DNA from: DYRB01 sp963709645
GTDB taxonomy: Bacteria; Pseudomonadota; Gammaproteobacteria; Chromatiales; Chromatiaceae
Direction of reading: 5' to 3'
Assembly: GCA_963709645.1 (NCBI GenBank)
Contig: CAVPXP010000048.1
Span: 1-64,000, forward strand
DNA: 64,000 bases
A program made the translations under genes and the position numbers. A model generated the notes under the pieces. The model was given only the letters and a program-made list of their open reading frames with translations, was not told the origin of the DNA and searched no databases. Within the stretch, counting starts at the first letter, position 1, and the number at the start of each line of letters is the position of its first letter. This document shows, piece by piece, positions 40,659 to 51,003 of this stretch.

Positions 40659-41311
40659 TGTCCGCTTATCCGGAGCCGCGGCGTCTGAGCTTTCCGGACG
40701 AGGGGCGTCTGCCCTGGCTCGTACCGCTGCTGGATGCGTATCTGACCATCGATCAGGGCGTCTACGAGGGAGTGCGCCGCGAAGAGGGCCAGGGCAGACG
40801 GCTCGCCTGTGCGGACGGGTGCTCAGCCTGCTGCCGGTCCCACCTGACCATACCGGTCTACCCGCTGGAGTTGATGGGGCTCTACTGGTATTGCTCGGAG
40901 CGGCTGGGTGGGGATCTGCGCGGGCGTGTCGCCCACCAGCTGCGCGGCCACGCAACCGGACAGCCTTGCCCGTTTCTGGTGGATGGAAGCTGCGCCGTGC
41001 ACCCCTTGCGCCCCATTGCGTGCCGCCAGTTCAACGTATTCGACCGGGTTTGCGACGCGGGTGAGGATGCCTTCCATAGCCGGCGTGGGGATGTCCTGAC
41101 GCCGATCGGCCGCTATGCCGACCGGGCTTTCGACCGGATGTTGCCTTTCTATGGGATCACCGAACGCCACGAGCGGCGTGAAGCAATCAAGACCGGCCGG
41201 CTGCACGCCTTGGCCAGGGTCCTCCAGGGGCTGGACTGGGCGAGACTTGCGGAGCGGATGGACGGGGTCGGCACTGGGCTTGGTTCCGCCGGGAAGGGGA
41301 CCGCGAGTTGA
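40658..41311 (+). CDS. YkgJ-family cysteine-cluster protein
   Basis: The 217-residue protein has the zinc/iron chelatin-type cysteine set: CADGCSACCRSHLTIPVYPLE, then CPFLVDGSCAVHPLRPIACRQFNVFDRVC. The spacing CxxxCxxCC, then CPF, C, RPxxCR, is diagnostic of UPF0153/YkgJ. A metal cluster is likely; function is unknown. It overlaps def by one base, so it may assist a cotranslational or metal-related step. The frame is intact. Confidence 0.88.
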   Translation: MSAYPEPRRLSFPDEGRLPWLVPLLDAYLTIDQGVYEGVRREEGQGRRLACADGCSACCRSHLTIPVYPLELMGLYWYCSERLGGDLRGRVAHQLRGHATGQPCPFLVDGSCAVHPLRPIACRQFNVFDRVCDAGEDAFHSRRGDVLTPIGRYADRAFDRMLPFYGITERHERREAIKTGRLHALARVLQGLDWARLAERMDGVGTGLGSAGKGTAS

Positions 41312-41764
41312 CCGCTTCCTGGTGTGTTTGTTTCGGCGCTCGCATTACCAACAAATCGGGGGCGCATGCGGCGGCTGTTTATATTAGTATTTCCGGTCAG
41401 AAGTGGCACTGCCTGCGCCCAGTTGCCGGAAGGTGTTCGGCGCTCTTGACAGGTAACCGGGCCTTCCGAGGGGCCGGCGGTTTTCTGGGTCGAGTTCGGG
41501 GTTTTTGAAGATCGCTATCCTTGCGGTCTGCTCGCGGCGCGAAGCGCCGCTCGGGAAGTCCCTCGGACCTGTGTTCCGCTATCAACCTGCCTGAGCGATG
41601 CGGGGTATCTATACCCCAAGCGGGCACCTCGACTTGTTTGTGTTGCCTTGATGAAGGGCATCTGTCTGCGCGACCTTGACAGCATTCGCCCGTGCGGGGT
41701 TCGGCCTAACGGGTCTTCGGCGGCTGCAACCGCCTAAATCACCAAGAGAATGAGGATCGGATAC
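41312..41764. other. Intergenic region upstream of the sulfide:quinone oxidoreductase gene
   Basis: No gene is seen in these 453 bp. A 6-bp inverted repeat GGGGTA / TACCCC with a 4-base centre lies at 41602-41617, about 150 bp before the sqr start, and could be an operator. A TTGACA at 41676-41681 has no convincing -10. The ribosome site GAGGATCGG precedes the ATG at 41765. Confidence 0.45.
41602..41617. promoter_or_regulatory. Inverted repeat upstream of sqr
   Basis: GGGGTA, four bases, then TACCCC form a perfect 16-bp palindrome in otherwise unstructured upstream DNA. It could bind a dimeric regulator; the regulator is unknown. Confidence 0.35.
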
Positions 41765-43036
41765 ATGGCACACGTCGTCGTGTTGGGCGCCGGAACCGGC
41801 GGTATGCCCGCGGCTTACGAGTTGCGCGCGGAATTGGGCAAGGAGCACCGCATCACCGTAATCAACGAGCGGGACTACTTTCAGTTTGTTCCCTCGAACC
41901 CCTGGGTCGCCGTGGGGTGGCGGGATCGCGCCAGTATCACCTTCGACATCCGACCCCACTTGGAGCGAAAAGGGATCGATTTTATCGCCCAGCGTTGCGA
42001 TGCAATCGATGCCAAAGCCAGTCAATTGACCCTGGCCGACGGAACCACCGTCAAGTACGACTACCTTGTCATCGCCACGGGGCCGCGGCTGGCATTCGAT
42101 GAGGTGGAGGGTGCCGGACCCCATGGTGGCTTTACTCATTCCATCTGCACGGTCGATCACGCCGAGCAATCCTACAAGGACTACCTCGAGTTCCTTGAGA
42201 ATCCGGGTCACGTCGTCATAGGCGCCATGCCCTTCGCGAGCTGTTTCGGGCCGGCCTACGAGTATGCCTTCATCCTCGACTCAGACCTGCGCAAGCGGAA
42301 GATGCGCGACAAGGTACCCATGACCTTTGTCACCTCGGAGCCCTATATCGGGCATCTGGGTCTCGGTGGGGTGGGGGACTCCAAGGGCTTCCTGGAAAGC
42401 GACCTGCGCGCCCACGACATCAAGTGGATCACCAACGCCAAGGTGATCAAGGTCGAGAAGGGCAAGATGTTTATCGAGCAGTACGACGACGCGGGCCACA
42501 AGCTCAAGGACGTGGAACTGGCGTTCACGTATTCCATGATGCTGCCATCCTTCAAGGGCGCCGAGGCTGTGTCCAAGGTCGAGGGTTTGTGCAACCCGCG
42601 CGGGTTCGTCTTCGTCGACGACCACCAACGCAATCCGACCTACAAGAACATCTACGGTGCTGGGGTCTGCATCGCCATCCCGCCGGTGGAAACTACCGCC
42701 GTCCCGACCGGCGCGCCCAAGACCGGCTACATGATCGAGTCCATGGTCACGGCCATCGTTCACAACATCGCCGATGAGCTCAAGGGCAAGCAAGGGACGA
42801 CACTGGCCACTTGGAACGCCATCTGCTTGGCCGACATGGGCGACACCGGCGCGGCTTTCGTAGCCCTGCCGCAGATTCCGCCGCGCAACGTCGCCTGGTT
42901 CAAGAAGGGCAAGTGGGTGCACATGGCCAAGATCGCCTTCGAAAAGTACTTCATCCGAAAGATGAAGAAGGGGACCTCGGAGCCGATCTACGAAAAGTAC
43001 ATCCTCAAGATGCTGGGGATCGGCAAGCTCAAGTAG
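41765..43036 (+). CDS. sqr: Sulfide:quinone oxidoreductase
   Basis: The 423-residue flavoprotein starts VVVLGAGTGGMPAAYELR (FAD Rossmann loop) and continues FVPSNPWVAVGWRDR, YDYLVIATGP and a second dinucleotide fold. Cys128, Cys160 (PFASCFGPAYEY) and Cys354 (NAICLADMGD) align with the three redox cysteines described for Acidithiobacillus SQR (128, 160, 356). It oxidises sulfide to polysulfide or sulfur and reduces quinone. The C-terminal end (MAKIAFEKYFIRKMKKG) is amphipathic and probably holds it to the membrane. The SQR type was not assigned. It stands alone without other sulfur genes nearby. Confidence 0.9.
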   Translation: MAHVVVLGAGTGGMPAAYELRAELGKEHRITVINERDYFQFVPSNPWVAVGWRDRASITFDIRPHLERKGIDFIAQRCDAIDAKASQLTLADGTTVKYDYLVIATGPRLAFDEVEGAGPHGGFTHSICTVDHAEQSYKDYLEFLENPGHVVIGAMPFASCFGPAYEYAFILDSDLRKRKMRDKVPMTFVTSEPYIGHLGLGGVGDSKGFLESDLRAHDIKWITNAKVIKVEKGKMFIEQYDDAGHKLKDVELAFTYSMMLPSFKGAEAVSKVEGLCNPRGFVFVDDHQRNPTYKNIYGAGVCIAIPPVETTAVPTGAPKTGYMIESMVTAIVHNIADELKGKQGTTLATWNAICLADMGDTGAAFVALPQIPPRNVAWFKKGKWVHMAKIAFEKYFIRKMKKGTSEPIYEKYILKMLGIGKLK

Positions 43037-43360
43037 CGCGGATTGCCTATCCCAGGAGGTCCTCCGAGGTGGGGTGGCCCGGTACGCCGGCCCCCCTCTA
43101 GGTCCGACCTCCGGGCGGCCCTGTCGCCCGAAGTTGGGGGCGCGGTGTCCGATGTGTCCATGGCCTGTTGAAATTAACAGCCGCAGCCACCAGTTTCCGG
43201 TTCCGGTCCGGAGTTCCTGTTCGATTGTGCCTGCTGTGGCGTGCCGCTGCCGAGGCCTGGTGGGCGGGGACGGCTGGGGTCGATGGTCTGAGCGCGGCGG
43301 CGAAACCTCGCCGCCGTCCGGTTGTCTCTCTGTGGGTGCCCTTGTGTGAACTCGAATCCT
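43037..43360. other. Intergenic region between sqr and prc
   Basis: These 324 bp contain no gene that could be supported. A short palindrome GGAGGTCCTCC occurs just after the sqr stop, without a T-run. The prc promoter should lie here but was not resolved. Confidence 0.4.
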
Positions 43361-45457
43361 ATGACACCGCGTTTTGCATCCTATCTCGCCCCGATCCTCG
43401 CCGTGGTGTTTGCGGCCTCGGCGTGGGCGCGGCCCGCGCAGGTTCCGGTCTCGGACCTCTATCCAGAGCCGCAGCAGGCCAAGACGACGGTCGTCATCAA
43501 CAAGGTGCTGGAACGCTACCACTACCGCAAGATGACGTTGGACGACAAGTTTGCAGCCCAGATCCTGAAGAACTATCTCTCCGCTCTTGACCCCAACCGC
43601 TCGTTTTTCCTGCAGCGGGATGTGGCCCGCTTCGAGGGGAGCGTGCGGCGCTTGGACGACGACCTCAAAGAGGGCAAACTCGATGTCGCTTATGACATCT
43701 TCCGAGTCTACCGCAAGCAGGTCGACGAGCGGGTGCGGTATGCCGTGGGCCTGCTCGACAAGGGATTCGATTTTTCCGACCGGGAGGATTACCAGTTCGA
43801 TCGCTCCAAGGCCCCTTGGGCGAAGAGCGATGGCGAGTTAAACGAGATTTGGCGCAAGCGGGTTAAGAACGACTTCCTGAGTCTGCGCCTCGCCGACAAG
43901 GACGATGCCAAAATCCGTGACCAATTGCGCAAGCGCTATGAGGGGCTGGCCTTGCGGGTCGATCAGTTCGCCGGCGACGACGTCTTTCAGACGTTTGCGA
44001 ATGCCTACACGGAGGCACTGGAGCCGCACACGAGCTACATGTCTCCGAGCACCTCGGAGAACTTCGATATCAGCATGCGCCTATCCCTGGAAGGCATTGG
44101 CGCCGTGCTGCGCTCCGACAATGAGTACACCACGGTGCAGCGCACCATCCCCGGTGGCCCGGCCCGCGAATCCGGCCTCGTCCACGCCGACGACCGCATC
44201 ATCGGCGTTGCCCAGGGCCTCGATGGCGCGATGGACGACGTAGTCGGTTGGCGGCTGCAAGACGTTGTGGACAAGATCCGCGGCCCCAAGGGCTCCGTCG
44301 TGCGGTTGCAGCTGCTGAAGCCTTCGACCGGCTCGGACAGCCGGCCTCGGGAGGTTTCGCTGGTGCGAAACGAGATCAAGCTGGAGGACCAAGCCGCCAA
44401 GTCCTATCTGATCGACTCCAGCAAGACTGGCAGGACCCTGATTGGGGTCATCGAGGTCCCGGCCTTTTATCGCGATTTTCGGGCCGAATCCGATGGCGAG
44501 AAGGACTTTCGCAGCACGACCCGAGATGTTCTGGGGCTGATCGATGACCTCAAGCGCAAGGGAGTCGATGGCATCGTGGTGGATCTGCGGGGAAACGGTG
44601 GTGGGTCCCTTGCCGAGGCGACCTCGCTGACCGGACTCTTCATCGACACGGGGCCTGTGGTTCAGGTCAAGGACGCCTTCGGCAAGGTCGAGGTGGAGGA
44701 AGACCCCGATCCCGGCGTCGCTTACGCTGGGCCACTGGCGGTGCTCGTGGACAGAGACAGCGCATCGGCATCCGAGATCTTTGCCGGGGCGATTCAGGAT
44801 TACGGCCGTGGTCTGATACTCGGCGAGCCCACTTTCGGCAAGGGTACTGTGCAGACTTTGGTCGACCTCAACCGCTATGTCCCGGGTGATCAGCACGATC
44901 TGGGACGGCTACGCCTGACCATGGCCGAGTTCTTCCGAATCAGTGGAGGCAGCACCCAGCTCAAGGGGGTGGTGCCGGACATTCAATTTCCCACTGCTGG
45001 AGATGTCACCAAACACGGCGAGCGTTCCCTCGACAATGCGCTGCCTTGGGGCACCATTCGGCCCGCGCGTTACAAGACGCTGGGCAGCAATGATGTGGAT
45101 AGCCTGCGTCGCACCTCCGCCGAGCGCATTACCCACGATCCGGGTTTCCAGATGCTCCTCGCCCGCAATCGTGTCTTGACCGAGCTCGACGACCAGAAGG
45201 TCGTTTCCCTGCGCGAGCAGGACCGCCGCATCGAAACCAAACGCCGGGAGCAGGTGCTGGAGGACGACAAGAACGCGTTCCTGCGCAGTCATGGCATCAC
45301 GCCCGTAGACCCGGATGCCGAGCATCCAGACGAGGACGCCGTCGAGAAGGAGCGCGAGGCCATCGGTCGCATCCAGGTCGACGAGGTGGCCCGTGTCCTG
45401 GCCGATTCGATCCGCATGGGGAGTCCGGGGACGCCCAAGGCCGCCATGCGGGACTGA
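43361..45457 (+). CDS. prc: Tail-specific periplasmic protease Prc
   Basis: The ATG at 43361 gives a signal peptide (RFASYLAPILAVVFAASAWA) and a 698-residue protein. A long N-terminal helical domain is followed by a PDZ domain (IGAVLRSDNEYTTVQRTIPGGPARESGLVHADDRIIGV) and the serine-lysine protease core: DRDSASASEIFAGAIQDYGR with Ser469, and GEPTFGKGTVQT with Lys494. The C-terminal DUF3340-type helical region follows. Prc trims proteins with unstructured C-termini, including penicillin-binding protein 3 and peptidoglycan hydrolases. A GTG at 43322 would place the signal peptide internally, so it was rejected. Confidence 0.94.
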   Translation: MTPRFASYLAPILAVVFAASAWARPAQVPVSDLYPEPQQAKTTVVINKVLERYHYRKMTLDDKFAAQILKNYLSALDPNRSFFLQRDVARFEGSVRRLDDDLKEGKLDVAYDIFRVYRKQVDERVRYAVGLLDKGFDFSDREDYQFDRSKAPWAKSDGELNEIWRKRVKNDFLSLRLADKDDAKIRDQLRKRYEGLALRVDQFAGDDVFQTFANAYTEALEPHTSYMSPSTSENFDISMRLSLEGIGAVLRSDNEYTTVQRTIPGGPARESGLVHADDRIIGVAQGLDGAMDDVVGWRLQDVVDKIRGPKGSVVRLQLLKPSTGSDSRPREVSLVRNEIKLEDQAAKSYLIDSSKTGRTLIGVIEVPAFYRDFRAESDGEKDFRSTTRDVLGLIDDLKRKGVDGIVVDLRGNGGGSLAEATSLTGLFIDTGPVVQVKDAFGKVEVEEDPDPGVAYAGPLAVLVDRDSASASEIFAGAIQDYGRGLILGEPTFGKGTVQTLVDLNRYVPGDQHDLGRLRLTMAEFFRISGGSTQLKGVVPDIQFPTAGDVTKHGERSLDNALPWGTIRPARYKTLGSNDVDSLRRTSAERITHDPGFQMLLARNRVLTELDDQKVVSLREQDRRIETKRREQVLEDDKNAFLRSHGITPVDPDAEHPDEDAVEKEREAIGRIQVDEVARVLADSIRMGSPGTPKAAMRD

Positions 45458-45719
45458 CGCGGGCAAGGACTGTGCCTTCGGAGGCGAAGGGTCTCTGGGG
45501 TAGGTTCAGTGCCGGGGGTTATGCCGCATAGGGGGGTTTGTTGAGCTGCTGGCGTGCAGACCTGCCGCAGGTCCCTAACGTCAAGCCCGTTGTGCTACAC
45601 CGATCTCCAGAGAACCTCTCCCTGGCCGGGCCCCAAGTGCATTCCTTCACGCCGCCCGACACGACGGGGCGGCGTCCCGGCAGGGGTCCGGTGTCCGACC
45701 ACCCCAACGGAACCTTCCT

Positions 45720-47315
45720 GTGAACCAAGCTGTTGCTGTGCTGCAGAGTCGCCTGTCCAGCCTCGCCCAAGGCGGGCGTCTGAATACACTGCGGGGCAAC
45801 CTTTTCGGGCTAGAGACGGAGGGCCTGCGTGTCTCTCCCGCCGGAACCATCGCAGCCACGGCCCATCCGTTGGGCCTGGGCGCTGCGCTCACCCATCCTT
45901 ACATCACCACTGACTTCTCCGAGGCACTGCTGGAGTTGATTACCCCGCCGACCCTTCAGGTCGGCGAGACGTTGGCGTGGCTCGCCGACCTGCACGGGTT
46001 CGTGTACCGGCACCTGGGCGATGAGATCCTGTGGGCCACGAGCATGCCCTGCATCATCGACGGGGCTCGCGGCATTCCACTCGCCCTGTATGGCTCCTCC
46101 AATGCTGCTCGCATGAAGACCGTGTACCGCCGGGGTCTCGGCAACCGTTACGGGAGGACGATGCAGGCCATCGCGGGGGTGCACTTTAACTTCTCCTTTG
46201 GCGATGACTTCTGGTCTTTGTATCAGGACCTGGAGGGGGATGCCTCGCCCCCGATGGGGTTCCGCTCTGAGTCCTACATGGCCATGGTCCGAAACCTGCA
46301 GCGGTTCGGCTGGCTCATCCCTTACCTGTTCGGGACCTCGCCCGCCGTGTGCAAGAGCTTTGTCCAGGGAGGAGATACGGCATTGACCGACTTCGATGCC
46401 ACCACCCTCTATGCCCCCTTCGGCACATCCCTTCGTATGGGCGACATCGGCTACCAGAATCGCCAGACTGAGGGGACCGGGATGAAGGCCAGCTATGACA
46501 GTCTGGATTCCTACATCCGCAGCCTGACCTGGGCCATCGAGACGCCCTGCCCGAATTACGAGACGATCGGCGTCCAGGTTGGCGAGCGGTATGAGCAGCT
46601 CAATGCCAATGTCTTGCAGATTGAAAACGAGTACTACAGCACCGTCCGCCCAAAACAGATCACGCAGTGGCTGGAAAAGCCCACTTTGGCCCTGCGCCGC
46701 CGCGGGGTGCGGTACGTGGAGTTGCGCTCCCTCGACGTCAACTGCTTCCACCCTCTCGGTGTCGCCGAGGAGCAGCTTCACTTCCTGGAGGTATTCATGC
46801 TCTGGTGTCTCCTGCTGGGGAGCCCGCGGATCAATGCCCGGGAACGGCTGGCGATCGATCGCAATCAGGTGCGGGCTGCCCACCGTGGACGTGAACCTGG
46901 TCTCGAACTGGACCGTGATGGGGTCGCAGTGCCATTGCGCATCTGGGCTGCGGCCCTGCTGGAGACCATGGGGCCGGTGGCAGGCCTGCTGGACGGCCTG
47001 CGGGGCGGGGACTGCGGCGCGAGCCTGCGGGTCCAACAGGAGAAGGTGAAGGACCCGGATCTCACGCCGTCGGCGCGCATGCTTGCCGGGATGCGGGCCA
47101 GCGGCGAGGGGTTCCATGATTTCGCCCGGCGGCTATCCGAGGGCCATTCGCGGCGCTGGCGGTCTCATGTTCTGGACCCGGCGCGGGAGGCGGAATTGGT
47201 CCGCCTGGTCGGCGCGTCAACGCGCCGCCAGGCCGAGATCGAGGCGTCCGACGACGTCGACTTCGACACCTTTCTGGCACGTTATTTTGCACAGGGAGCA
47301 GGCACGCCAGCCTAG
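45720..47315 (+). CDS. gshA: Glutamate-cysteine ligase (class I)
   Basis: The 531-residue protein is of the E. coli GshA type: LRGNLFGLETEGLRVSPAG, HPYITTDFSEALLELITPP, EILWATSMPC, LYGSSNAARMKTVYRRGLGNRYGRTMQAIAGVHFNFSF, and ENEYYSTVRPKQ with RRRGVRYVELRSLDVNCFHPLG. It makes gamma-glutamylcysteine, the first step of glutathione synthesis. It starts with GTG at 45720. The 260 bp upstream hold no gene. gshB is not adjacent. Glutathione or a glutathione amide would fit a sulfide-oxidising cell. Confidence 0.94.
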   Translation: MNQAVAVLQSRLSSLAQGGRLNTLRGNLFGLETEGLRVSPAGTIAATAHPLGLGAALTHPYITTDFSEALLELITPPTLQVGETLAWLADLHGFVYRHLGDEILWATSMPCIIDGARGIPLALYGSSNAARMKTVYRRGLGNRYGRTMQAIAGVHFNFSFGDDFWSLYQDLEGDASPPMGFRSESYMAMVRNLQRFGWLIPYLFGTSPAVCKSFVQGGDTALTDFDATTLYAPFGTSLRMGDIGYQNRQTEGTGMKASYDSLDSYIRSLTWAIETPCPNYETIGVQVGERYEQLNANVLQIENEYYSTVRPKQITQWLEKPTLALRRRGVRYVELRSLDVNCFHPLGVAEEQLHFLEVFMLWCLLLGSPRINARERLAIDRNQVRAAHRGREPGLELDRDGVAVPLRIWAAALLETMGPVAGLLDGLRGGDCGASLRVQQEKVKDPDLTPSARMLAGMRASGEGFHDFARRLSEGHSRRWRSHVLDPAREAELVRLVGASTRRQAEIEASDDVDFDTFLARYFAQGAGTPA

Positions 47316-47434
47316 CGCCACGGCGCTTTTGTGCCGCGCTTCAGCCGATAGAGGAACCTGGCGCAGGCAAGTACGCACCGGGGGCGCCATCACAGGAAGG
47401 GCCGGGCGGAAACGTCACTACTGGCCCAAAGGTA

Positions 47435-48145
47435 TCACGCCCCCAGGTATGCCGCCCGAACCTTCGGGCTCGCGAGCAGGGCCGGGGCCTCGTCCTGGTG
47501 GACAATGCGCCCCCCTTCGAGGACATAGCCGCGGCCACTGGCTTCCAGGGCGAGGCGGGCGTTCTGCTCTACCAGGAGCAGGGTCATGCCCTGGTCGGCG
47601 ATGAGGCGGATGGTCTCGAAGATCTTCTGCACCGCCAGCGGCGCGAGCCCCATGCTCGGTTCGTCCAGCAGCAGCAGGCGCGGGCGGCCCATGAGGGCAC
47701 GGCCCAGGCTGAGCATCTGCTGTTCGCCCCCGGAAAGGGTCCCGCCGCTCTGGCGGTGGCGCTCCTTGAGGCGCGGGAAGAGGTCGTAGATCCGGTCGAG
47801 ATCCCCGGCGATACCGGCTCGGTCATTGCGGGCGTAAGCCCCCATCTCCAGGTTCTCGGCCACCGTCAGACGCGGAAAGACCCCTCGCCCCTCTGGGACC
47901 ATGGCAATTCCAAGCCGCAGCCGCCGGTGTACCGGCAGGGCTTTGACCTCGCAACCGGCATAGAGGATGGAGCCCGCGGCGACGGGCAGGAGCCCGGCCA
48001 GGGCCCTCAGGGTGGTGGTCTTGCCGGCCCCGTTGGCGCCGATCAGGCAGACCACCTCGCCCTCGCGGACCTCCAGGTCAAGCCCCTTGACGGCGCGGAT
48101 GCCGCCGTAGTGCACAGCCAATCCCTGTACCTGCAACAGGCTCAT
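47435..48145 (-). CDS. livF: Branched-chain amino-acid ABC transporter ATPase LivF
   Basis: The 236-residue ATPase has Walker A GANGAGKTT, LivF-type MVPEGRGVFPRLTVAENLEMGA, signature LSGGEQQML, Walker B LLLLDEPSMGLAP and the switch histidine replaced by LLLVEQNARLAL, as is normal for LivF. The ATG at 48145 overlaps the livG stop by 4 nt. The longer open frame upstream covers livG and was not used. It energises uptake through LivH and LivM. Confidence 0.94.
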   Translation of the reverse strand: MSLLQVQGLAVHYGGIRAVKGLDLEVREGEVVCLIGANGAGKTTTLRALAGLLPVAAGSILYAGCEVKALPVHRRLRLGIAMVPEGRGVFPRLTVAENLEMGAYARNDRAGIAGDLDRIYDLFPRLKERHRQSGGTLSGGEQQMLSLGRALMGRPRLLLLDEPSMGLAPLAVQKIFETIRLIADQGMTLLLVEQNARLALEASGRGYVLEGGRIVHQDEAPALLASPKVRAAYLGA

Positions 48146-48952
48146 GACGGCTGTGCCCCGAGGTCGGCTGCGGCACCGGCGCCCAGATAGGCCTCGATCA
48201 CCGCTGGGTCGCGCTGCACCTCCGCGGGGACCCCGTCGGCGATCTTGCTTCCGTAGTCCAGCACGGCCACCCGGTCGCACAGGCACATCATCAGGCGCAC
48301 GTCGTGCTCGATGAGCAGTAGTGTCACGCCGCCGTCGCGAATGCCTTCGAGCAGCCTTTGCAGGGCCTCGGTCTCGATGGGGTTCATGCCCGCGGCGGGC
48401 TCGTCCAGGGCCAGCAGGCGGGGTTCGGTCGCCAGTGCCCGGGCGATCTCCAGGCGGCGCTGGTCGCCATAGGGCAGGTGGCGGGCGAGCTGGTCGGCCC
48501 GCCCGGCCAGGCCCACCGAGTCGAGCAGGGCTAGGGAGCGGTCGCGTATGGAGAGCTCCTCTGCACGGGTGCTCGGACCGCGAAACACGGCGCCGATGAC
48601 CCCCGCCCGGGAGCGAACATGGCGGCCCACCATGACGTTCTCCAGCACATTCATGTTGGCGAACAGGCGGATATTCTGAAAGGTCCGCGCTAACCCCAGG
48701 GCCGCGACGGCGTGGGGCTTGAGCCCGTTGAGCGGGGTCCCGTCCAGGTGGATGTGCCCGGAGGTCGGGTGATAGAGCCCGGTGATGCAGTTGAAGAGCG
48801 TCGTCTTGCCGGCCCCGTTGGGGCCGATGAGGCCGAAGATCTCCCCCCGCTCGACCGATAGGGATACATCGCTCAGGGCGTTCAGGCCGCCGAAACGTTT
48901 GGTCACCGCGGCGACGGAGAGCAGCGCCCTGGGCGCGGCCTTCCTCTCGGCC

Positions 48953-48966
<14 letters not shown>
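48142..48966 (-). CDS. livG: Branched-chain amino-acid ABC transporter ATPase LivG
   Basis: The 274-residue ATPase carries Walker A GPNGAGKTT, ALGLARTFQNIRLFANMNVLENVMVG (the LivG-specific region), LPYGDQRRLEIARALA as signature, Walker B LLALDEPAAGMNP and IEHDVRLMM with the switch His. It pairs with LivF on the LivHM membrane subunits. It overlaps livM by 14 nt and livF by 4 nt, so translation is tightly coupled. Confidence 0.94.
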
Positions 48967-50080
<1,114 letters not shown>

Positions 50081-50101
50081 GTGGGACGAACCGCTTAAAG
50101 C

Positions 50102-50908
50102 CTATCTTGCACGAAGGTACGGGACTTTTTGATTTGACCCCGGCGCTTGCCGCTCTTCTGTAACGAACAGATCCTTTTTTGCCTTGACGAGATCGGACAG
50201 TTTCTTATGCCCGTACAGCCTGGAGTCAAAGTCGGGTTGTAGTTTGGTAAGGTAGCTCCCGAAGGTGCCCAGATGGGCCCACCCGCTGTCGTCAATGGCT
50301 TGTTCGAGGGCGGTCAGGACGAATTGCTTTGGGAATTCAAGTCGTGGCTCTGGTTCCGCGGTGGAAGTTGGGAGTGCAAGGGACTTCTTCGCACTCTCAG
50401 CTTGCAACACGGTACTGACCGATTCGGCTGCAGGGCTTTGACGAAGGATTTCGGTGAACACAAACTTGTGACAGGCATTGCGGAACGCGTCCGGCGTCTT
50501 CTTCTCGCCGAACCCAAGAACCGTAAGGCCCTCCTCACGCAATCGCATGGCGAGGCCGGTAAAATCGCTGTCGCTGGTGATCAGGCAAAAGCCATCGAAT
50601 TTCCGTGTGTATAGCAGGTCCATCGCATCGATGATCAGCGTGCTGTCCGTGGCGTTCTTCCCGGTCGTGTATGCGAACTGCTGGACCGGCTTGATTGCGT
50701 ATCGCTGCAGTACCTTCTTCCATGAGGCACTCGTCGGCGCGGTGAAGTCGCCGTATATGCGCTTGACGGTGGCCTCGCCGAATCGTGCGATTTCCGCGAG
50801 AAGACCTTCGATCACGGCCGCTTGAGCATTGTCGGCATCGATCAGCACAGCCAAACGCAGGGTTGGCTCTTCGGACTCGATTTTCGCGATCAGTCGTGGA
50901 GGTATCAT
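50102..50908 (-). CDS. NYN-domain ribonuclease-like protein with OST-HTH/LOTUS domain
   Basis: The ATG at 50908 gives 268 residues. Residues about 16-165 are a LabA/DUF88-type NYN (PIN-like) domain: LRLAVLIDADNAQAAVIEGLL, KNATDSTLIIDAMDLLYT, then CLITSDSDFTGLAMRLREEGLTVLGFG, keeping the acidic metal residues. About 190-265 form an OST-HTH/LOTUS module: FVLTALEQAIDDSGWAHLGTFGSYLTKLQPDF, then YGHKKLSDLVKAKKDLF. Such proteins are predicted RNA-binding nucleases. It is in the same direction as the liv genes between livH (95 nt) and livM (21 nt), an unexpected place. No transport role is implied. Confidence 0.88.
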   Translation of the reverse strand: MIPPRLIAKIESEEPTLRLAVLIDADNAQAAVIEGLLAEIARFGEATVKRIYGDFTAPTSASWKKVLQRYAIKPVQQFAYTTGKNATDSTLIIDAMDLLYTRKFDGFCLITSDSDFTGLAMRLREEGLTVLGFGEKKTPDAFRNACHKFVFTEILRQSPAAESVSTVLQAESAKKSLALPTSTAEPEPRLEFPKQFVLTALEQAIDDSGWAHLGTFGSYLTKLQPDFDSRLYGHKKLSDLVKAKKDLFVTEERQAPGSNQKVPYLRAR

Positions 50909-51003
50909 AATGACTTCGGTTGCTTGGCTTGGGGCCTGGCGGTGGATCCAGCAGCTAATTTGCGCTTGTATGAAGGCTTGGGGGAAGGCATCTTCGCGGG
51001 GCT

